A DNA stretch of 64,000 bases, from contig NZ_VBTZ01000007.1 in NCBI RefSeq assembly GCF_005771425.1, forward strand, positions 119,941 to 183,940, read 5' to 3'. Position 1 is the stretch's first letter. Every line of letters starts with the position of its first letter. Shown here in pieces: positions 36,211-44,448 of the stretch. The position numbers and the translations under genes were made by a program. The notes beneath the pieces are model-generated. The model was not told the DNA's origin. It did not search any database and saw nothing but the letters and a program-made list of their open reading frames with translations. The DNA comes from Methylocystis sp. B8 (GTDB lineage: Bacteria; Pseudomonadota; Alphaproteobacteria; Rhizobiales; Beijerinckiaceae).

Positions 36211-36453
36211 ATGAAAAAGGACATCCACCCCAATTATCATTCGATCAAGGTCGTCATGACCGACGGCACGGAATATATGACCCGCTCCACATGGGGTAAG
36301 GAGGGGGACACGATGCATCTCGACATCGACCCCAAGACACACCCCGCCTGGACAGGCGGATCGACCCAGCTCCTCGACCGCGGCGGCCGGCTGTCGCGCT
36401 TTAACTCCCGGTTCGGAAATATTTCGTTCGGCGGAAACAAGGGCAAGAAGTAA
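36211..36453 (+). CDS. rpmE: 50S ribosomal protein L31
   Basis: An 80-residue L31 with the family opening [20 protein letters not shown] and the C-terminal RFNSRFG segment. It lacks the CxxC zinc pair, so it is the zinc-independent (C-minus) form, as usual in alphaproteobacteria. The start follows a purine-rich sequence (AGTAAGGA). It is monocistronic, divergent from the homocysteine methyltransferase gene. Confidence 0.97.
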   Translation: MKKDIHPNYHSIKVVMTDGTEYMTRSTWGKEGDTMHLDIDPKTHPAWTGGSTQLLDRGGRLSRFNSRFGNISFGGNKGKK

Positions 36454-36496
36454 CAGGGCGGCGGATGAACCGCAGCCCCAATCGCCAGTCAGAATA

Positions 36497-37030
36497 TTAG
36501 CGGGCGAAGGCTTCTCGCAGCCTTGCGATCTGCGCCTCAACCGGGCGCAGCGCCGATGCGGGCCCGGCGGACGCAGGCTGAGGCGCATAGATCAGCCGGT
36601 CGAGATGAATGATCCGCGCCTGCAGACGCAGCGAGTGCAATGAGAGCTCGCGCAGGCGCTCAGGCAGCCGCTGGAAGACGTCTGGAGCGGAGGCCAGCTC
36701 CTGCTCACGAAGCTTTACGCGATGGCGATTGCTCGCCGCCTGATGGCGCGTCAGTTCCCCCTGATTTACCGCCCTCTGTAGCAAGAGCCAGGATGCGATC
36801 TGCATCAGCCGGGTCGTCAGCCGCATGCTCTCGGCCGCATAGGCGAGAGCTTCCACTCGCGCCAGAGCTTTGGACTCCAAGCGCCCGTCGCCATCGAGAT
36901 AAAAGGCCGCCTCCTCCACAAGAGTCATGCTCTCGCGGAATAGAGCGCAAAACCCTTCGGATCCCGCAAGCTTTTCAATGAAAGAGACCGGCTGCTGTTT
37001 TTCTCCGGCGCTGCCTGTGACTCTAGCCAT
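36497..37030 (-). CDS. rcdA: DUF1465 protein, RcdA-type ClpXP adaptor
   Basis: The 177-residue helical protein matches DUF1465, the family of Caulobacter RcdA, recognised by SFIEKLAGSEGFCALFRESMTLVEEAAFYLDG-like helix 1 (in parts), TTRLMQIASWLLLQRAVNQGE and RLRELSLHSLRLQARIIHLDRL. RcdA delivers CtrA and other substrates to CpdR-primed ClpXP. The ATG at 37030 starts the protein as MARVTG; an ATG at 37045 is also in frame. A perfect CtrA-type box lies 250 bases upstream, between this gene and suhB. Confidence 0.82.
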   Translation of the reverse strand: MARVTGSAGEKQQPVSFIEKLAGSEGFCALFRESMTLVEEAAFYLDGDGRLESKALARVEALAYAAESMRLTTRLMQIASWLLLQRAVNQGELTRHQAASNRHRVKLREQELASAPDVFQRLPERLRELSLHSLRLQARIIHLDRLIYAPQPASAGPASALRPVEAQIARLREAFAR

Positions 37031-37154
37031 ACGACGCTCACGCAAGTTCGGCGCGACAGCGCCTTCGATGCGCGGACAGTAGCGCAGGCGACCGAGCGGC
37101 GCGCGCTTAGCCTTTCCTTAACCTTAATTGGGATTGGGCCTCGCCCAGTGGCGC

Positions 37155-37268
37155 AAAAAGAGAGCCGCAAAGCGGCTCTCAAGGCTTCTTGACAGGGAGG
37201 CATCAAGGACGAGTGGAGAAGAAGCCACTCGGACATCCCACTGAAGGGATACATCGAAACTAAAAGAC
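37155..37268 (-). ncRNA. Candidate suhB/mmgR (alpha-r8)-type small RNA with intrinsic terminator
   Basis: Read on the minus strand, four hairpins follow each other: GGGAT/ATCCC type (37235-37250), CGAGTGG/CCACTCG (37210-37231), CTTGA/TCAAG (37188-37207) with a loop containing CCUCCC, and the terminator GAGAGCCGC-UUU-GCGGCUCUC (37160-37180) followed by five U. A TATATT -10 candidate lies at 37277-37282. Rfam describes a suhB/mmgR RNA in Hyphomicrobiales that lies upstream of and antisense to suhB; position and orientation match here. The anti-Shine-Dalgarno-like loop suggests mRNA targeting with Hfq. Identity is by layout, not by alignment. Confidence 0.6.
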
Positions 37269-37274
37269 AAATTA

Positions 37275-37290
37275 TTAATATAGGGTTAAC
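37275..37290. promoter_or_regulatory. Perfect CtrA-type box (TTAA-N7-TTAAC)
   Basis: TTAATATAGGGTTAAC matches the CtrA full site exactly. It overlaps the -10 candidate of the minus-strand small RNA and lies between rcdA and suhB. CtrA could thus control the RNA, suhB, or rcdA, whose product degrades CtrA. Confidence 0.6.
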
Positions 37291-37468
37291 ACCCGCTTGA
37301 AATCGTGACTTTTCCAAATGTTTTTGCCTCCGTCGCGAAGCAAAAAAAGAGACTGGCCCTGCGGCGAAATCTGGCGCATTTGAACAAAGCCTTAGCGTTC
37401 CTCCGGAACGTCCCGCCGCGCTCAAGAGCGCGGAACCTCCCGCAATCATCCTCCTAGGCTCTTTCCGA

Positions 37469-38260
37469 ATGATTCGCTCCGCCTTGATGAATGTGATGAC
37501 CGCCGCCGCTCTGAAAGCGGGCCGCGGCCTCAAACGCGACTTCGGAGAGGTGGAGAACCTGCAAGTCTCGGTGAAAGGTCCAGGCGATTTCGTCACAGCG
37601 GCCGACAAGCGGGCCGAAAAAACCCTGTTTGAAGAGCTGTCAAAGGCGCGCCCCGGCTACGGCTTTGTTATGGAGGAAGGCGGCATTGTCGAAGGGTCGG
37701 ACAAGAGCCATCGCTGGCTGATCGATCCGCTCGACGGCACCTCCAACTTTCTCCATGGCCTACCGGTCTTCGCCATCTCCGTCGGCTTGGAGCGTGAAGA
37801 CCGTCTCGTCGCCGGCCTTGTCTACAATCCCGCTACTGACGACATGTTCGTCGCCGAGCTCGGCCAGGGCGCTTATTACAACAATCGCCGCATGCGCGTC
37901 GCGGCGCGACGCTCGCTAGGCGAGTCCATGATCGCCTGTGGAATACCGCCGCTTGCGCGCGCGCGCGATCATGAGTCCTTCAAACGCGAGCTCGCGGCCG
38001 GCATGGGGAAAATCGCCAACATCCGGCGCATGGGCGCCGCCGCGCTCGATCTCGCGATGGTCGCCTGCGGCCGTTTCGACGGCTACTGGGAGCGCGGCAT
38101 CAACTCTTGGGACGTGGCGGCAGGAATCGTGCTCGTGCGCGAAGCCGGCGGCTTCGTGAGCGATTTTTCGGGAGGCGCCGACATGCTTGCGAAGGGCGAG
38201 ATATGTGCGGGCAACGAGACGATCCACCGTCAGTTGCTCGACCTAATGAGGAAGGCGTGA
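37469..38260 (+). CDS. suhB: Inositol monophosphatase family protein SuhB
   Basis: The 263-residue protein shows all IMPase motifs: VSVKGPGDFVTAADKRAE, FVMEEGG near 67, WLIDPLDGTSNFLHGLPVFAISVGLE near 90 and the late INSWDVAAGIVLVREAGG. The NFLHG form distinguishes it from the HisN-type paralogue at 32.7 kb. SuhB dephosphorylates inositol phosphate and, in some bacteria, joins transcription antitermination complexes. The GNAT gene that follows overlaps its stop (GTGA). The candidate antisense-oriented RNA lies upstream. Confidence 0.93.
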   Translation: MIRSALMNVMTAAALKAGRGLKRDFGEVENLQVSVKGPGDFVTAADKRAEKTLFEELSKARPGYGFVMEEGGIVEGSDKSHRWLIDPLDGTSNFLHGLPVFAISVGLEREDRLVAGLVYNPATDDMFVAELGQGAYYNNRRMRVAARRSLGESMIACGIPPLARARDHESFKRELAAGMGKIANIRRMGAAALDLAMVACGRFDGYWERGINSWDVAAGIVLVREAGGFVSDFSGGADMLAKGEICAGNETIHRQLLDLMRKA

Positions 38261-38736
38261 ACGCCCTGCCCGCACATACGCCGCCTAAGCTGCGCTTGCG
38301 CGTTGACGACGACTGGACCTCGATTCTCGATGTCTGGGTCGCTTCCTGGCGGGCCACTTATCCAGACATCGACTTCGATCTGCGCCGTGACTGGCTCGTG
38401 CGCCACATTCAAGAACTCGAAGCGGCGGGGGCGGCGACGCTCTGCATGTTCGACGCACAGTCGGCGCTTGTCGGCTTCGTCGTGATTAACCCGACCGATG
38501 GCTGGCTCGATCAGATTTGCGTCGCTCCCGATCGATTTGGCGCCGGCTTTGGGGCGTCGCTCCTGTCCGCAGCGCGAAATGTCTCGCCGAATCTTATTCG
38601 GCTTGATGTCAACGCCGACAACGCTCGCGCCATCCGCTTTTACGAAAGCAACGGATTCTTGCGCGTCGGGCGGGGCGCCAACACGTTGTCCGGACGCGAA
38701 ACCATCATGATGGAATGGCGCCCGCGGGGAGAATGA
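38257..38736 (+). CDS. GNAT family N-acetyltransferase
   Basis: A 159-residue acetyltransferase starting at the GTG that overlaps the suhB stop. The domain reads WTSILDVWVASWRATYPDID, then LDQICVAPDRFGAGFGASLLSAAR (the acetyl-CoA motif A) and LDVNADNARAIRFYESNGFLRVGRG (motif B). The substrate is unknown. Translational coupling with suhB places it in the same transcript. Part of the open frame upstream of 38257 is a shadow of suhB. Confidence 0.85.
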   Translation: MNALPAHTPPKLRLRVDDDWTSILDVWVASWRATYPDIDFDLRRDWLVRHIQELEAAGAATLCMFDAQSALVGFVVINPTDGWLDQICVAPDRFGAGFGASLLSAARNVSPNLIRLDVNADNARAIRFYESNGFLRVGRGANTLSGRETIMMEWRPRGE

Positions 38737-38775
38737 CAATCTCGCGGCGCAGGGTTTCAATTGAATGTCTTGCCC

Positions 38776-38781
38776 TATAAT
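38776..38781 (+). promoter_or_regulatory. Candidate -10 box of the cold-shock gene
   Basis: A perfect TATAAT lies 140 bases upstream of the csp start. No convincing -35 hexamer is at 17 bases. It would give an mRNA leader of about 130 bases, a usual feature of cspA-type genes. Confidence 0.4.
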
Positions 38782-38921
38782 ATGGCTGCGCAATCGAGTT
38801 TCGGCCGAACGATCTTGCTCTCTCGTCTCAAGACGCGCGGCGCCTGACCTTCCCCAAAGCTTCGACTGACTGAGAACGCAGCAATTCCGCAGCGTTCCGC
38901 ACGATTTAGAAGGAAAAGGCC

Positions 38922-39134
38922 ATGCCTACAGGCGCGGTTAAATGGTTCAACGCACAAAAGGGCTTCGGATTCATCCAGCCGGACGCGGGCGGGCAGGATG
39001 TCTTCGTGCACATCAGCGCTGTCGAGCGGGCTGGTCTCGACGGCCTCGCTGAAGGCCAGAAGGTTGCTTACGAACTCGTCGTGGATAAGCGTAGCGGCAG
39101 ATCTTCAGCTGATCAGCTGCAACTGCAGGATTAG
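38922..39134 (+). CDS. Cold-shock protein (CspA family)
   Basis: A 70-residue single cold-shock domain with RNP1 (KGFGFIQ) and RNP2 (VFVHIS), which bind single-stranded RNA and DNA. Length and motifs are standard. The start follows AAGGAAAAGG. A long leader precedes it (see the -10 candidate), suggesting post-transcriptional control by temperature. Its stop overlaps that of the convergent pyk gene by a few bases. Confidence 0.96.
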   Translation: MPTGAVKWFNAQKGFGFIQPDAGGQDVFVHISAVERAGLDGLAEGQKVAYELVVDKRSGRSSADQLQLQD

Positions 39135-40573
39135 CCTTTCGGCGCGTAGCCCTGCTCGCCGAGATGCGCAATACGGATCATGTTCGTCGCGCCGGGCGTG
39201 CCGAAAGGCATGCCGGCGACGATGATCACACGGTCGCCGGCGACGCCAAAACCTTCGCTCTCCGAATATTCGCAGGCGCGCCCGACCATGTCTTCGATGT
39301 CGGTGGCGTCGCGCGTTTGGAGCGCATGCACGCCCCAGACAAGCGCTAAGCGGCGGGCGGTGTCGCGCTTGGGCGTCAGCGCAAGAATCGGCGACTGCGG
39401 CCGTTCGCGCGCAATGCGCAATGCCGTCGAGCCAGACGACGTCCAGGCGATGATCGCTTTCGAATGAAGCGTCTGCGCGACGTCGCGCGCCGCGACGGCG
39501 ATGGCGTCGGCTGATGTCGGATTAGGCAATTCGCCGCGCTGGGCGTTGATGATCGAGCGGTAGATCGCGTCAGTCTCAACCTCTTCCGCGATCCGGCTCA
39601 TGGTCGCGACAGCTTCGTGAGGATATTGCCCCGCCGCGCTTTCGGCCGAAAGCATGACGGCGTCAGCCCCTTCAAAGACTGCTGTCGCGACGTCGGACAC
39701 TTCGGCGCGCGTCGGCAGCGGCGAGAGGATCATGGATTCGAGCATCTGCGTCGCGATCACGACGGGCTTACCCAGCCGTCGCGCCGACCGATTGATGCGC
39801 TTTTGAAGTCCAGGCACGCGCTCAAGAGGCACTTCAACGCCGAGATCGCCGCGCGCCACCATCAGCGCGTCGGAAACTTCGATCACTTCTTCAAGCCGCG
39901 AAATCGCCTGAGGCTTCTCGATCTTCGCCATGACCAGCGCTCGGCCTTGGGTGATTTGCTTCACCTCGAGGACGTCTTCAGGACGCTGGACGAAGGAAAT
40001 CGCCACCCAGTCGACGCCCTCTTTCAGCGCGGCGTCGAGATCGGCGCGATCCTTGTTCGTCATCGACGTAATGGGGATTTCCGTGTCGGGCAGACTTACG
40101 CCCTTCCGGTTCGAAAGCCGCCCGGCGACGTCGACGACGGCGTGCGCCCGCTCCGGAGACGTTTCAACGACATGAAGCCGCACCCGCCCATCGTCGATGA
40201 GGATCGAATCATTGACCTTGAGCGCGGCTAGGATCTCTGGATGCGGCAGCCGCACGCGGGTTGCGTCGCCGGGTTTCGGATCACTGTCGAAGACAAATAC
40301 GTCGCCCTTGCGCAGATGCACGGAGCCTTCCTCAAAGGCTCCGATGCGCAGCTTGGGGCCCTGGAGATCGACAAGCACGGCGATCGCCCGCGACATGTCG
40401 TTTTCGATTTCACGGATCATCCGGACATAGCTGGCAAGCCCGGCATGATCCGTGTGGCTCATATTGATGCGGAAGACATCGGCGCCGGCGCGCACGAGTC
40501 CCGCTATGACCGCCTTGTCGACCGTCGCCGGTCCAAGCGTTGCGATGATCTTGACGCGCCGCGACCTTCTCAT
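39131..40573 (-). CDS. pyk: Pyruvate kinase
   Basis: The 480-residue enzyme makes ATP and pyruvate from phosphoenolpyruvate. It opens with [16 protein letters not shown], and has INMSHTDH, the [11 protein letters not shown] loop, the catalytic [11 protein letters not shown] with Lys near 220, [17 protein letters not shown] and [10 protein letters not shown]. The C-terminal allosteric-type domain is complete. I chose the ATG at 40573; a TTG at 40579 is in frame. The DUF1036 gene lies just upstream on the same strand, the order common in Hyphomicrobiales. Confidence 0.96.
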   Translation of the reverse strand: MRRSRRVKIIATLGPATVDKAVIAGLVRAGADVFRINMSHTDHAGLASYVRMIREIENDMSRAIAVLVDLQGPKLRIGAFEEGSVHLRKGDVFVFDSDPKPGDATRVRLPHPEILAALKVNDSILIDDGRVRLHVVETSPERAHAVVDVAGRLSNRKGVSLPDTEIPITSMTNKDRADLDAALKEGVDWVAISFVQRPEDVLEVKQITQGRALVMAKIEKPQAISRLEEVIEVSDALMVARGDLGVEVPLERVPGLQKRINRSARRLGKPVVIATQMLESMILSPLPTRAEVSDVATAVFEGADAVMLSAESAAGQYPHEAVATMSRIAEEVETDAIYRSIINAQRGELPNPTSADAIAVAARDVAQTLHSKAIIAWTSSGSTALRIARERPQSPILALTPKRDTARRLALVWGVHALQTRDATDIEDMVGRACEYSESEGFGVAGDRVIIVAGMPFGTPGATNMIRIAHLGEQGYAPKG

Positions 40574-40596
40574 GATCAAAACGTTCCTGAACTGGG

Positions 40597-41016
40597 TTAT
40601 TGCGCCGGCGTGGCGTTGGGGTCGGTGAGCTGAACCGTCCAGCTCTTTGCGTCCCGTCCCGTATCGATCTCGAAGAATCCGGTTCGATCAAAACCGCGCG
40701 CGAAACAGTCCTCTCTACCGTCAATGCGGAATTCCCGATCGCGCGTGCACATGAAGGCTTTGCCCTTCCACTCGCCGCCGCGTTCGTCCATCGCATAGAC
40801 ATAGTAATATTGCGCCGCGAGCGGACCCCGCAGAAGCGTCTCGCAAACGCTCGGACGAAGGTTCCACCAGCCTTCCGATAACCAGTTACGCCCGTCGGTG
40901 TAGGCGATGGCGACGCTCACTCGCCCGCTCGTGTTGTTGCACAGACGAAAGTCTGCGCGCGCCGACCCAGCGGCGCTAAACGTAAGAGCGGCAACAAGAA
41001 TGGCGCGTCGAATCAT
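40597..41016 (-). CDS. DUF1036 domain-containing exported protein
   Basis: A 139-residue protein from the ATG at 41016, where a signal peptide starts (RRAILVAALTFSAAGSARA). The mature part matches DUF1036: FRLCNNTSGRVSVAIAYTDG, then SEGWWNLRPSVCETLL, YYYVYAMDERGGEW and the cysteines FMCTRDREF and EDCFARG. Its function is unknown. It lies 24 bases upstream of pyk in the same direction, as in many relatives, so they are probably one transcript. Confidence 0.88.
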   Translation of the reverse strand: MIRRAILVAALTFSAAGSARADFRLCNNTSGRVSVAIAYTDGRNWLSEGWWNLRPSVCETLLRGPLAAQYYYVYAMDERGGEWKGKAFMCTRDREFRIDGREDCFARGFDRTGFFEIDTGRDAKSWTVQLTDPNATPAQ

Positions 41017-41168
41017 ATCTTTAGCGTGGCCTGGAAGGGGCTGAAGACAAGGCGTCGGCAACGCGACGCTGCAGGCGGTTCTGCAAACCATGCTTGGTGG
41101 TCTTTGTCCACCCCGCGACGTCGAAGCTTGGCGCCCTGCCCGCCGCGGAGCTGCACGCCACAACCGTC

Positions 41169-41193
41169 GGAACAAAGCAAGACGCCTGTTGTT
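41169..41193 (+). promoter_or_regulatory. EcfG-like general-stress promoter
   Basis: GGAAC (41169-41173), 16 bases, then TGTT (41190-41193). The EcfG consensus is GGAAC-N16/17-CGTT, so one base differs. It lies 40 bases upstream of the DUF2383 gene, a typical member of alphaproteobacterial stress regulons. Confidence 0.4.
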
Positions 41194-41232
41194 TTAGGAC
41201 GCGTGTGCGCTTGCGTTCCCGGGAGGCAGGAC

Positions 41233-41673
41233 ATGGATAAAACTGAAGTCATCTCCACCTTGAACGAACTTGCTGAAATCAGCCGCGACGGCGAGCAAGG
41301 GTTTCTGGCTGCGGCCGAAGACGTCCAAAACCCGACGCTGAAGGCTGTGTTTCGGACGGCGGCCGCGCGCTGCGCGGAAGGCGCCCGTGAGCTTGAATCG
41401 AAGATCGTCAGCTTAGGCGGCGAGCCATCGCGAGGCGGCTCCATGACCGGCGCGATGCACCGCGCCTGGACGAATCTGCGGGCCGCGCTGGCCGGCCGAT
41501 CGGAACGCGCGGTGCTTGAGGAGGTCGAACGCGGCGAGGATGCGGCCAAGGACGCCTATCAGCAGGCGATCGCGCAGCCTCTCCCGCCCGAGATCAGATC
41601 CATAGTCCACCGCCAGTACCAGGGCGTGAAGGAAAATCACGATCGCGTGCGCAGCCTGCGCGACGCGGCGTGA
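41233..41673 (+). CDS. PA2169/DUF2383 four-helix-bundle protein
   Basis: A 146-residue helical protein with the DUF2383 layout: MDKTEVISTLNELAEISRDGEQGF, then helices with FRTAAARCAEGARELESKI, a MHRAWTNLRAALAG turn and ERGEDAAKDAYQQAI. The fold resembles ferritin-like bundles (for example an ExxxxH-poor relative), but no metal ligand set is evident. The ATG at 41233 follows GGGAGGCAGG. An EcfG-like promoter upstream points to stress induction. The gene ends against hemB in a shared hairpin. Confidence 0.8.
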   Translation: MDKTEVISTLNELAEISRDGEQGFLAAAEDVQNPTLKAVFRTAAARCAEGARELESKIVSLGGEPSRGGSMTGAMHRAWTNLRAALAGRSERAVLEEVERGEDAAKDAYQQAIAQPLPPEIRSIVHRQYQGVKENHDRVRSLRDAA

Positions 41674-41683
41674 CGCCTCTATA

Positions 41684-41712
41684 AAGAAGTGGCGCTTCGC
41701 GCGTCACTTCTT
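41684..41712. terminator. Hairpin between convergent DUF2383 gene and hemB
   Basis: AAGAAGTG (41684-41691) pairs with CACTTCTT (41705-41712), extended by CGC/GCG across a TTCGC loop. It overlaps the last codons of hemB and could stop transcription from both sides. There is no long U-run, so the call is tentative. Confidence 0.4.
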
Positions 41713-42729
41713 CTCCTGCAGAAGCTGTGCGGCGCGAAGGGCAAAATAGGTCAGAACGCCCGAAGCGCCTGCACGCTTAAAGCCAAGCAGGCTTTCAAGC
41801 ATGGCGCGCTCACCGTCGATCCAGCCGTTCTGCGCGGCCGCGGTCAGCATCGCGTATTCACCCGACACCTGATAGGCGAATGTCGGCGCTCGGTAGACGT
41901 CGACGACGCGCCGCACAATATCGAGATAAGGCATTCCAGGTTTCACCATCACCATATCGGCGCCCTGCTCTAGATCGAGCCCAACTTCCCGCAGCGCCTC
42001 GTCTGAATTGGCGGGATCCATCTGATAGGTTCGCTTATCGCCTCGCAGCGTCTTGCTTGTTCCGATCGCGTCGCGGAAGGGTCCGTAGAACGCGGATGCA
42101 TATTTCGCCGCGTAGCTCATGATCTGGACATTCTCAAAACCCTCGGCGTCGAGCGCCTTGCGGATCGCCTCGACTCTGCCGTCCATCATGTCCGAGGGCG
42201 CGATAATGTCCGCGCCGGCGCGCGCCTGGGTCACCGCCTGTCGCGCAAGCACGGCGACGGTCGCGTCATTGACTATCTCGTCGCCGACGAGAAGGCCGTC
42301 ATGCCCATGGCTCGTGTAGGGATCGAGAGCGACGTCTGTAATCAGGCCGATGTCAGGAACAGCGCGCTTGATCGCGCAGCATGCGCGGCAGACGAGATTT
42401 TCTGGATCGAGAGCCGCGCTCGCGCTCTCGTCGCGCAAGTCGGGGTCGGTATAGGGAAAGAGCGCAACAGCAGGAATGCCAAGCGCGGCCGCCTGCGCCA
42501 CAGCTTCAACCGCCGCATCGACCGAGTAACGGAACACGCCGGGCATCGAGGACACCGGCTCGCGCCGAGCGGCGCCGTCGATCAAGAAGATCGGCCAGAT
42601 GAGATCCGAAACCTCGAGCGAGCTTTCTCTGACGAGGCGGCGCGCCCATTCGCTCTTGCGATTCCTGCGCGGGCGCTGAAGCAAGCTCAGCCGCGCTGCT
42701 GCTTCAACAGGCCTTTCTGCATCGTTCAT
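41704..42729 (-). CDS. hemB: Porphobilinogen synthase (delta-aminolevulinate dehydratase)
   Basis: HemB condenses two 5-aminolevulinate molecules in haem and cobalamin synthesis. The 341-residue protein starts at the ATG at 42729, the family start; the longer upstream frame is a shadow of the proline-rich gene. Motifs include LIWPIFLIDG, VALFPYTDPDL, ITDVALDPYTSHGHDGLL with metal-site context, DIIAPSDMMDGRVEAIR, the Schiff-base Lys region (MVMVKPGMPYLDI) and AYQVSGEYAML. The metal loop has few cysteines, as in magnesium-type enzymes. Confidence 0.96.
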   Translation of the reverse strand: MNDAERPVEAAARLSLLQRPRRNRKSEWARRLVRESSLEVSDLIWPIFLIDGAARREPVSSMPGVFRYSVDAAVEAVAQAAALGIPAVALFPYTDPDLRDESASAALDPENLVCRACCAIKRAVPDIGLITDVALDPYTSHGHDGLLVGDEIVNDATVAVLARQAVTQARAGADIIAPSDMMDGRVEAIRKALDAEGFENVQIMSYAAKYASAFYGPFRDAIGTSKTLRGDKRTYQMDPANSDEALREVGLDLEQGADMVMVKPGMPYLDIVRRVVDVYRAPTFAYQVSGEYAMLTAAAQNGWIDGERAMLESLLGFKRAGASGVLTYFALRAAQLLQEKK

Positions 42730-42861
42730 GGCGCCTTCGCTGCCTCCACTCGCTAATGTGTGCGCTTTTTCTTCCGCCGATCGCCGTGACCCGCTTCCGA
42801 GGCGGACGGGCTTCAGGCTATAGAGGGATAACGGCCGTTGCGCTTGCGCGAGGAAAAACCA

Positions 42862-43320
42862 TTGAAAATCGGCTCGCGCAACCCTTCCTCGAACCGCTTC
42901 GCGCGTGAGGTGGCGATCGCCGCCGGCGCCTTCCTCACTGCAAGCGCGTCGCTGGCGCAGGTCAAGCCCGCGGCGCCGACTCCGCCGACACGATCGGCTC
43001 CCGCGCAGCAAAGGCAAGGAACGCCCTCGCCTCAGCAGGAGATGCGGCAGCCAGCGCGTCAGCCTAGTCCCCAAGACGCCGCTCCGCCGCCGCCAACTGC
43101 AAAGCCTGCTCCGCAGCCGGCTCAACCGCCGGGAGTCAGCACGCTCCCGCCACCGCAAACGCCGCCTCCGGTCGATACGAGTCAGCCGCCGCCTTCTCTG
43201 CCTCGCGCGCCGCGCGCCAAGATGCGCGCCTGCGCCGAGGAATGGGACAGGATGAAGCGCGAATCAAAAGAAGGCTTGCCGATGTGGCGCGATTTCGCGA
43301 CGGAATGCTTGACGCGCTAA
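42862..43320 (+). CDS. Exported proline-rich protein with PsiF-like C-terminus
   Basis: About 152 residues from the TTG at 42862, preceded by GAGGA at good spacing. A signal peptide (REVAIAAGAFLTASASLAQ) is followed by some 85 residues of Pro/Gln/Ala low complexity and a short C-terminal domain with MRACAEEWDRMKRESKEG and WRDFATECLTR. This Cys-x-EWxxMK...C pattern resembles PsiF repeats, small periplasmic modules of unknown function. Divergent from hemB. Confidence 0.7.
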   Translation: MKIGSRNPSSNRFAREVAIAAGAFLTASASLAQVKPAAPTPPTRSAPAQQRQGTPSPQQEMRQPARQPSPQDAAPPPPTAKPAPQPAQPPGVSTLPPPQTPPPVDTSQPPPSLPRAPRAKMRACAEEWDRMKRESKEGLPMWRDFATECLTR

Positions 43321-43377
43321 TCGCCTGAAGCGAGCAAAGCGACGGCCGCGCCCAAAATGCAGTGAGCTGAAAATACT

Positions 43378-43422
43378 ATCGCCCGGGACGCGCCTTACAT
43401 AGACGCGCGGCCCCCGGGCGAT
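43378..43422. terminator. Long GC-rich hairpin between PsiF-like and histone-like genes
   Basis: ATCGCCCGGG (43378-43387) pairs with CCCGGGCGAT (43413-43422). An inner CGCG pair strengthens the stem. On the minus strand it is followed by TAGTATTTTC, so it may end the histone-like transcript; it may also serve the plus-strand gene. Confidence 0.45.
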
Positions 43423-43486
43423 GAGTGCGTGAAGCGGGCTTGCGATGACGCGAAACGATCAATCGCGCAGGCGCAAGCGCTTCGAC

Positions 43487-43789
43487 TTACATGCTTTCCG
43501 ATGGAGCCGCCGGCGTTGGCGCCTTCATCTTTCGTGGGGCACGCTTCTTCGCCGCACCCTTGCGCGCGCCTTTCTTAGCGCCGGCTTTCCTGGCGCCGCC
43601 GCGCTTTTTCGTCGCCGCCTTACGGACGCCCTTGCGGGCCGTCTTCTTCGCAGCGGACTTTCGCGTAGCCTTGCGGGCGCCCTTCTTGGCCGTCGACTTC
43701 TTCGTCGCAGCCTTCCTCGCGGCTTTACGCGCACCCTTCTTCGCCGCAGCCTTCTTGGCCGGCTTACGCTTCATTGTAGCTCTCGCCAT
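43487..43789 (-). CDS. Histone H1-like Lys/Ala/Arg-rich nucleoid protein
   Basis: A 100-residue protein made almost entirely of Lys, Ala, Arg and Thr, with repeated AAKK, GARKA and RKAATKK units, like the C-terminal tail of eukaryotic H1. Such bacterial proteins bind DNA without sequence preference and condense the nucleoid. The start is at 43789; a second ATG five codons on (MKRKPAKK) is possible. Low complexity makes family assignment by alignment unreliable, but the composition is unambiguous. Confidence 0.8.
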   Translation of the reverse strand: MARATMKRKPAKKAAAKKGARKAARKAATKKSTAKKGARKATRKSAAKKTARKGVRKAATKKRGGARKAGAKKGARKGAAKKRAPRKMKAPTPAAPSESM

Positions 43790-44448
43790 AATAAGTCCCC
43801 TTATCCGAATTGCCGGAGCAATGTTCGACCGACAATACGCTCAAATAGCGTAACGCGGTTAATCACTCGTTCAAGTGCTGCGCGCGCAGAAGTGATCAAC
43901 GCAACGCATGGCAAGCCATGTTGAGCGCCGTCGCGAGACAAGCAAAACGACCATGAAGCTGCTTTGCGAACGCTTCGACGAGACTATCTCGAGAGGTTTG
44001 CGCGCGCGCTTTTACTGGCGCCGATCTGTGATCGAAATTGGCTGACGATGTCCGCTTCAAAGTCGTTTTCGGACGTGCTAGCGCATGCGCCGACGGAGGC
44101 GCTAATGAGGTTCAATTACTTGATTTGCCTTTGTATCCTCGAACAGTTGCATTGCGTTTGCGCCATGCGCGATGGATCATCCGAGTCATATCGTGGCACG
44201 ATAGAATTTTGCGGAATGGGCTTGCGGCAGATAGGCAAATTGGCGCTGGCGGAGCGGCTGAAGGCGTCGCGCGCCGCATGAGGCCGCGTGCGCGAGCAGG
44301 AGCGTAACGAAGGCGTGCAGGAGGAGAAAAAAAAATTGTGGTCAGCGCCGCTGAATCGAAGAAAATCGACGCGCGACGCCTCCATTTGGAGAAGAATCGC
44401 GCAACGCGCGTCGCAAACTGATTCGTTTTCGTGCCGAAATGCGCGACG
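43790..44448. other. Gene-poor stretch between histone-like gene and gatB
   Basis: About 660 bases without a recognisable gene. A plus-strand frame at 43964-44281 exists but has an odd Cys/Leu composition, no clear ribosome site and no family. The composition is more AT-rich than the genes around it. No hairpin terminator, tRNA or repeat was recognised. Confidence 0.6.

Larger units (their letters stand above)
37031..37468. other. Intergenic region between rcdA and suhB with a small RNA and CtrA box
   Basis: This 438-base region has no protein gene. It holds a minus-strand hairpin array with a terminator (37155-37268), a TTAA-N7-TTAA box (37275-37290) and, near rcdA, a CCTTAACCTTAA stretch at about 37116. 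The rest, next to suhB, contains a GC-rich short inverted repeat (CGTTCCTCCGGAACG near 37396) and no other recognisable element. Confidence 0.7.

Noticed and set aside
42730..43158. N-terminal extension of the HemB frame
   Set aside because: It is antisense to the proline-rich gene and has low-complexity Arg/Ser content; HemB starts at 42729.
43964..44281. 105-residue plus-strand frame
   Set aside because: No clear ribosome site, odd Cys/Leu composition and no recognisable domain; kept only as part of the gap description.
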